From Thermoanaerobaculum sp. (GTDB taxonomy: Bacteria; Acidobacteriota; Thermoanaerobaculia; Multivoradales; UBA5704), in NCBI GenBank assembly GCA_021154885.1, contig JAJKHS010000136.1, positions 62,001-126,000 on the forward strand: DNA of 64,000 nt. Reading direction: 5' to 3'. Numbering within the stretch: position 1 is the stretch's first letter; every line of letters starts with the position of its first letter. The translations under genes were made by a program, and so were the position numbers. Positions 60,161 through 64,000 of the stretch are shown here, piece by piece. Under the pieces are notes generated by a model. It was not told the origin of the DNA, did not search any database, and saw only the letters and a list, made by a program, of their open reading frames with translations.

Positions 60161-63100
60161 ATGGAAGAAGCCGTCCGCCGGGCGATCGCCCGCATCGACA
60201 TCATCGACGGCGCGCAGGTGCTGAGCCGGGGCACCGGTTTCCTGGTCGGCCCCGGGCTCGTGCTCACGGCTCTCCACGTGGTGGCGAACCGCCATCAGGA
60301 CCCGCCGCAGTTCCTCCCCGGCCGCATCGTCCTCACCTTTCCCGGCGGCAGCCGCGAGGCGCGGCTCCATCCCAGCTTCTGGGACCGCCGCGCCGACTGG
60401 GCCCTGCTGACCTGCGACGAGCTGGAGGGCGTCCGCCCGCTGCCCATGGCGGACCTCCAGAGCTCGGGGGGCTCCTGGGAGACCTACGGCTTCCCGGACG
60501 CCAACCCCCGCGACGGCATGGTGCAGCGGGGGACCGTCGAGAACCACCTCGGCGACCTCGAAGGCGTGCCCGCCTTCCAACTCTTCAGCCGCCAGGCCGC
60601 CGCCGGCCACGGCGCGCCGGTGAAGGGGCTCTCGGGCGGCCCCGTGCTGGTCGACGGCGCCCTCGTCGGCCTGCTGCGGTTCGCCCTGATGAAGGACGGC
60701 CAGGCGGTCGCTGGCACCCTGTACGCCTGCCCCATCGCCGCGCCGCTGGCCCGCACCGGCGACCTCTTCCCGGTGCCCGACCCGTGCCACGGCCTGCCCG
60801 GGCTCAAGCGCCGCCCGCTGCCGGCCAAGCCCTTCCGCTACCTCGACCGCTTCACCGCCAGCGACGCCGAGATCTTCTTCGGCCGCAACCGCGAGATCCG
60901 CGAGCTCTACCTGCGGCTCACCGACGCCGGCAGCTCGCCCATCGTGCTGCTCTACGGCCAGTCGGGGGTGGGGAAGTCCTCGTTCCTCGACGCCGGTCTC
61001 CTGCCGCGGCTGGAGTGGTACCACGAGGTGCGCTACGTGCGGCGCGACTCCCACCGCAGCCTCGCGGCGACGCTCCTCGCGGCGGTACAGCCGGCGGAGG
61101 TCGCCGAGGGAGCCGAGGGAACCTCGCTGGCCGCGGCCTGGCGGCTGGCGGAGAGCCAGACGGGCCGGCCCCTGGTCGTGATCCTCGACCAGGTGGAGGA
61201 GGTCTACACCCGGCCCGCGGCCGAATACCCGGGAGAGCTGGACGAGCTTTTCGGCGTGCTCGTGGAGCTCTTCGGCGATCCCGCTCGCCGGCCGCAGGGG
61301 CGCCTCGTCCTCGGCTTCCGCAAGGAGTGGTTCCCGGAGATCCAGAAGCAGCTCGAGATCCACGGGCTGGATTACGGCAAGGTGTTCCTGGAGGGGCTCG
61401 ACCGCGCGGCCATCCTGGAGGTGGCGACCGGGCTCACCCTCACGCCGCGCCTGCGGGAGCGCTACGGCCTGGAGGTGGAGCCGGGGCTCGCCGAAATCAT
61501 CGCCGGCGACCTGCTGGCGGACCGCGACTCGCCGATCGCTCCCACGCTCCAGATCCTGCTCACCCGCATGTGGCAGGAGGCGACCGCCGAGAGCCAGTCC
61601 GCTCCCCGCTTCACCTACATCCTCTATGGGCGGTTGCGGGACGAGGGCTATCTGCTGGGGGATTTCCTCGACCAGCAGCTCCAGAAGCTCGGCCGGAGCG
61701 CGATCTCGCCAGAGGACTCCGAGCGGCTGGGGGATTTCCTCGACCGCCAGCTCGAGAAGCTGGGCAGTGCCCATGGACTGGAGGGGTGGTCCGAGCGCAC
61801 CGCCGAGGAGCGCGCCGAGGTGGTCGAGTCGGGGCTGGTGCTCGACCTCCTGGCCCACCACACGACGCCGCTGCTCACCGCCGAGCAGCGGACGGAGAGC
61901 GAGCTGCGGGAGCGCTACGGCCACCGCGCCGGCATCCTCTCCGACCTCGTCCAGGCGCTGAAGGGACTGTTCCTGTTGACCGATCCCGCGGGGGACGGCG
62001 CGCAGGCCGCCGGGGGAACGCGCCTCGGCCACGACACCCTGGCGCCGCTGGTGCGGCAGCGCTACGACCTCTCGGTGTGGCCGGGTCAGCGCGCCCACCG
62101 TATCCTGGCGAGCCGCGGCAGCGAGTGGAAGGGCGGCCGCACGGCGGCGCCCCTCGACGCCTGGGACCTGAAGGTGGTGGAGGCGGGGCTCCCCGGGATG
62201 CGGGCGCTGCAGCCGGACGAGGAGCGCCTGCTCGCGGCCAGCCGCAAGCAGCGCGGCCGGCACCGGCGCAACCTCTGGCTGCTGCGGGCCGCGGGCCTCG
62301 CCGTGCTGGCGGGCCTCGGCGTGGTCCTCTGGCTGGCGCGGCGGGTGGAGGAGCGCCACCGTCTCTTCGCCACTCCGCAGGAGGTGCAGCGGCTCCTGGC
62401 GGTGGAGCCGGTGGCGGGTCTCACCGAGGCCATCGCCGCGGCGGGCGACAGCCTGGACCATTTCGGCCAGGTCTTCACGCCTGTCCAGCTCAGCCTCCTG
62501 CGGGCGGTGGAGGAGGCGCGGGAACGCAACCGCTTCAACCACGGCGCGGCCGTCTCCTGCGTGGCGGCCAGCCCGGACGGCCGGATGGTCGCCAGCGCTG
62601 GCGAGGACGGCGCCATCCGCCTGTGGGGCCTGAACGGGGAGGCGCCTCGCGTCCTGCCCAAGGCCGGCACCGTGCCCCGCGCCATCGCCTTCAGCCGCGA
62701 CGGTCTCCTGGCGAGCGTGGGCGACGACGGGCGGCTGCGCCTGTGGTCCGCCGTGGACGGCACGCTGCGGGCCACCTCGCAGGAACAGCACACCGGCATT
62801 ACCTGGACCGTGGCCTTCAGCCCGGACGGCAAGCTCGCCGCCACCGGCGGCGACGATCGCCTGGTCCGCCTGTGGGACCTGCAGGGCAGGCTTGTGGCGG
62901 CGCCATTCGAGGGGCATGACGGCGCCGTCCACGAGCTGGCCTTCAGCCCGGACGGCAGCACCATCGCGAGCGCCAGCCAGGACGGCTCGGTCCGCCTCTG
63001 GGACCTGCAAGGCAGGCCCGTGGCCGAGCCGTACCGGGGGCACAGCGGCCCGGTGTATGCCGTGACCTTCAGCCCCGACGGCAAGAGCCTCGCCTCCGGC

Positions 63101-64000
63101 GGCGAGGACGGCTCGCTCCGCCAATGGACGCCGGACGGCAAGAACGCCTATCCCCCCCTGCGGCGCCATGAGGGCGCCGTCAATGCCGTGGTCTTCCTCG
63201 ATGGCAACACTCTCGTCAGCGCCTCCGAAGACCAGACGGTGCTGTTCCAGGACCGCGACGGCCACCGTCTCTTCGCCCCTTTCGCCGGCTTTCATGGCAA
63301 CGTCTCCACGATGACCGCCGTCCCCGGCCGGCGCGAGCTGGTGGCCGGCAGCGACGACAAGTCGGTGCGCATCCTCGACCTCGAGCACAGTCAGCTCGGG
63401 CCGCCCCTGGTGAAAGAGCCGGGCAGCGGCAGCATCCGCCTCCTGGCCTTCGCCTCCGGCGACCGCCTCCTCGCCCTGGGCAGCGCGCTGTGGATGTTCG
63501 ACACGAAGAGGAGCGATCACCCGAAGCTGCTGACCCTCGCGGACGTTCCCCCCGACTCTATTTCGGCGCTGGCCCTGAGCCCCGGCGGCAAGCGGCTCGC
63601 TGCCGGTACGAAGGACGGCTCGATCCAGCTCTGGGACGACAACGGCCGGCGGCTGGGCCCTCCCTTCGCCGAGGGCGACCAGAAGATCCTGGCCCTCCGC
63701 TTCTCCCAGGACGGGGGCAGGCTCCTGAGCGGCGACGAGAACGCCAACGTCGTCGTCCGGGAGGTCGACGGCAAGGTCCTGCACAAATTCAGCGGCAACC
63801 GCAAGCTCTCCGCCGTCGCCTTCCGTGCTGACAGCGAGCACGTCGCCGCCGGCACCGACGACGGCACCGTCCTCCTTTGGAACGCCGAGGGAAAGGCTCT
63901 GCGCAATCCCTTGCGACCCTCTTCAGTGCGCATCGTGTCGCTGGCCTGGAATCCGGCCGCCCCGTACCTCGCGAGCGGCGACGACGACGGCTATCTCACG
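60161..64000 (+). CDS. Trypsin-like protease / STAND ATPase / TM / WD40 protein, 3' end outside window
   Basis: The frame is open from ATG 60161 to the window end (1280 codons, no stop), so the C terminus is missing. Residues 1-200 are a trypsin-like protease with His39 (LTALHVV), Asp79 (RADWALL) and Ser158 (KGLSGGPVLV). Residues about 235-690 are a STAND-type ATPase: Walker A GQSGVGKS at 266-273, Walker B VVILDQVEEV with Asp343, then a winged-helix-like region. A membrane helix (about 704-728, LWLLRAAGLAVLAGLGVVLW) separates it from at least twelve WD40 blades (AFSPDGSTIASASQDGSVRL and others). WD40 repeats would sense a ligand, and STAND oligomerisation would trigger the protease. The metallophosphoesterase gene lies 12 bases upstream. 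Confidence 0.92.
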   Translation, partial: MEEAVRRAIARIDIIDGAQVLSRGTGFLVGPGLVLTALHVVANRHQDPPQFLPGRIVLTFPGGSREARLHPSFWDRRADWALLTCDELEGVRPLPMADLQSSGGSWETYGFPDANPRDGMVQRGTVENHLGDLEGVPAFQLFSRQAAAGHGAPVKGLSGGPVLVDGALVGLLRFALMKDGQAVAGTLYACPIAAPLARTGDLFPVPDPCHGLPGLKRRPLPAKPFRYLDRFTASDAEIFFGRNREIRELYLRLTDAGSSPIVLLYGQSGVGKSSFLDAGLLPRLEWYHEVRYVRRDSHRSLAATLLAAVQPAEVAEGAEGTSLAAAWRLAESQTGRPLVVILDQVEEVYTRPAAEYPGELDELFGVLVELFGDPARRPQGRLVLGFRKEWFPEIQKQLEIHGLDYGKVFLEGLDRAAILEVATGLTLTPRLRERYGLEVEPGLAEIIAGDLLADRDSPIAPTLQILLTRMWQEATAESQSAPRFTYILYGRLRDEGYLLGDFLDQQLQKLGRSAISPEDSERLGDFLDRQLEKLGSAHGLEGWSERTAEERAEVVESGLVLDLLAHHTTPLLTAEQRTESELRERYGHRAGILSDLVQALKGLFLLTDPAGDGAQAAGGTRLGHDTLAPLVRQRYDLSVWPGQRAHRILASRGSEWKGGRTAAPLDAWDLKVVEAGLPGMRALQPDEERLLAASRKQRGRHRRNLWLLRAAGLAVLAGLGVVLWLARRVEERHRLFATPQEVQRLLAVEPVAGLTEAIAAAGDSLDHFGQVFTPVQLSLLRAVEEARERNRFNHGAAVSCVAASPDGRMVASAGEDGAIRLWGLNGEAPRVLPKAGTVPRAIAFSRDGLLASVGDDGRLRLWSAVDGTLRATSQEQHTGITWTVAFSPDGKLAATGGDDRLVRLWDLQGRLVAAPFEGHDGAVHELAFSPDGSTIASASQDGSVRLWDLQGRPVAEPYRGHSGPVYAVTFSPDGKSLASGGEDGSLRQWTPDGKNAYPPLRRHEGAVNAVVFLDGNTLVSASEDQTVLFQDRDGHRLFAPFAGFHGNVSTMTAVPGRRELVAGSDDKSVRILDLEHSQLGPPLVKEPGSGSIRLLAFASGDRLLALGSALWMFDTKRSDHPKLLTLADVPPDSISALALSPGGKRLAAGTKDGSIQLWDDNGRRLGPPFAEGDQKILALRFSQDGGRLLSGDENANVVVREVDGKVLHKFSGNRKLSAVAFRADSEHVAAGTDDGTVLLWNAEGKALRNPLRPSSVRIVSLAWNPAAPYLASGDDDGYLT

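Noticed and set aside
60118-62919. 933-codon plus-strand frame overlapping the trypsin-STAND gene
   Set aside because: It is a Gly/Arg/Pro-rich out-of-frame reading. The true frame starts at 60161 and carries all catalytic motifs.
58598-63841. Uninterrupted 1747-codon minus-strand frame opposite the phosphoesterase and STAND genes
   Set aside because: Its protein is a featureless Arg/Ala/Gly/Gln/Val/Glu string that is the reverse complement of two well-recognised plus-strand genes. Long antisense frames are common at this GC content.

Overview
The window is 64 kb of GC-rich, densely packed bacterial chromosome with short intergenic gaps, many GTGA/ATGA start-stop overlaps and frequent GTG or TTG starts. 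The gene style fits a large-genome soil or sediment bacterium: CHAT, NACHT and other STAND ATPases, WD40 and TPR proteins, TPM-domain proteins, Uma2 endonuclease, KaiBC with hybrid kinases, and a Cys-rich-repeat surface protein with MopE-type metal motif. My best guess is Acidobacteriota (Thermoanaerobaculia-like), with myxobacteria-like lineages as the alternative. This is inference from gene content only; no rRNA or other marker gene is present.

Layout. 1-1450: a 5'-truncated TPR gene, a broken type I restriction R-subunit fragment and a frameshifted small gene, i.e. an eroded accessory junction. 1680-6722: a 2-oxoacid dehydrogenase E1-alpha/E1-beta/E2 operon (no E3) followed by a split transketolase. 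6732-8501: a candidate small RNA with its own terminator, then a GAF-type sigma-54 activator. 8491-16292: a secreted S9 peptidase, a TPR-CHAT protease-like protein and a convergent NACHT-HEAT ATPase. 16475-22896: a PAS hybrid kinase, then a kaiC-kaiB-hybrid-kinase operon. 22936-28719 (minus): orphan DUF433 antitoxin, amine oxidase, beta-lactamase-like hydrolase, YhbY, a small protein, YbjQ and two TPM proteins. 28927-33291: a four-gene operon with a NitT/TauT-type ABC transporter whose binding protein is fused to an OmpA domain. 33474-44115: mixed genes (membrane glycosyltransferase-like protein, vapBC, DinB, DUF488, EEP phosphatase, Uma2, glycosidase-like protein, quinone reductase, pepD, ornithine cyclodeaminase family). 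44303-51833: two very large exported proteins and an FKBP-like protein, possibly a surface or toxin-like module. 52014-64000: STAND-TPR ATPase, GYF membrane protein, two DUF2157-type membrane proteins, alpha/beta hydrolase, and an operon of a calcineurin-like phosphoesterase with a trypsin-STAND-TM-WD40 protein that runs off the window end.

Themes. (1) Several NLR-like or caspase-like proteins lie in one window: CHAT, NACHT-HEAT, STAND-TPR and trypsin-STAND-WD40. They could be antiphage defence or regulated proteolysis. (2) The phosphoesterase plus trypsin-STAND-WD40 pair and the convergent CHAT/NACHT pair are the best candidates for undescribed systems. (3) The intergenic DNA is unusually structured. 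It holds a 300-bp array of ten CATATG-type sites in near-exact 21-bp register upstream of vapBC, three copies of a palindromic element built from 9-bp AAGGACATC-like units, and four other palindromic repeat types.
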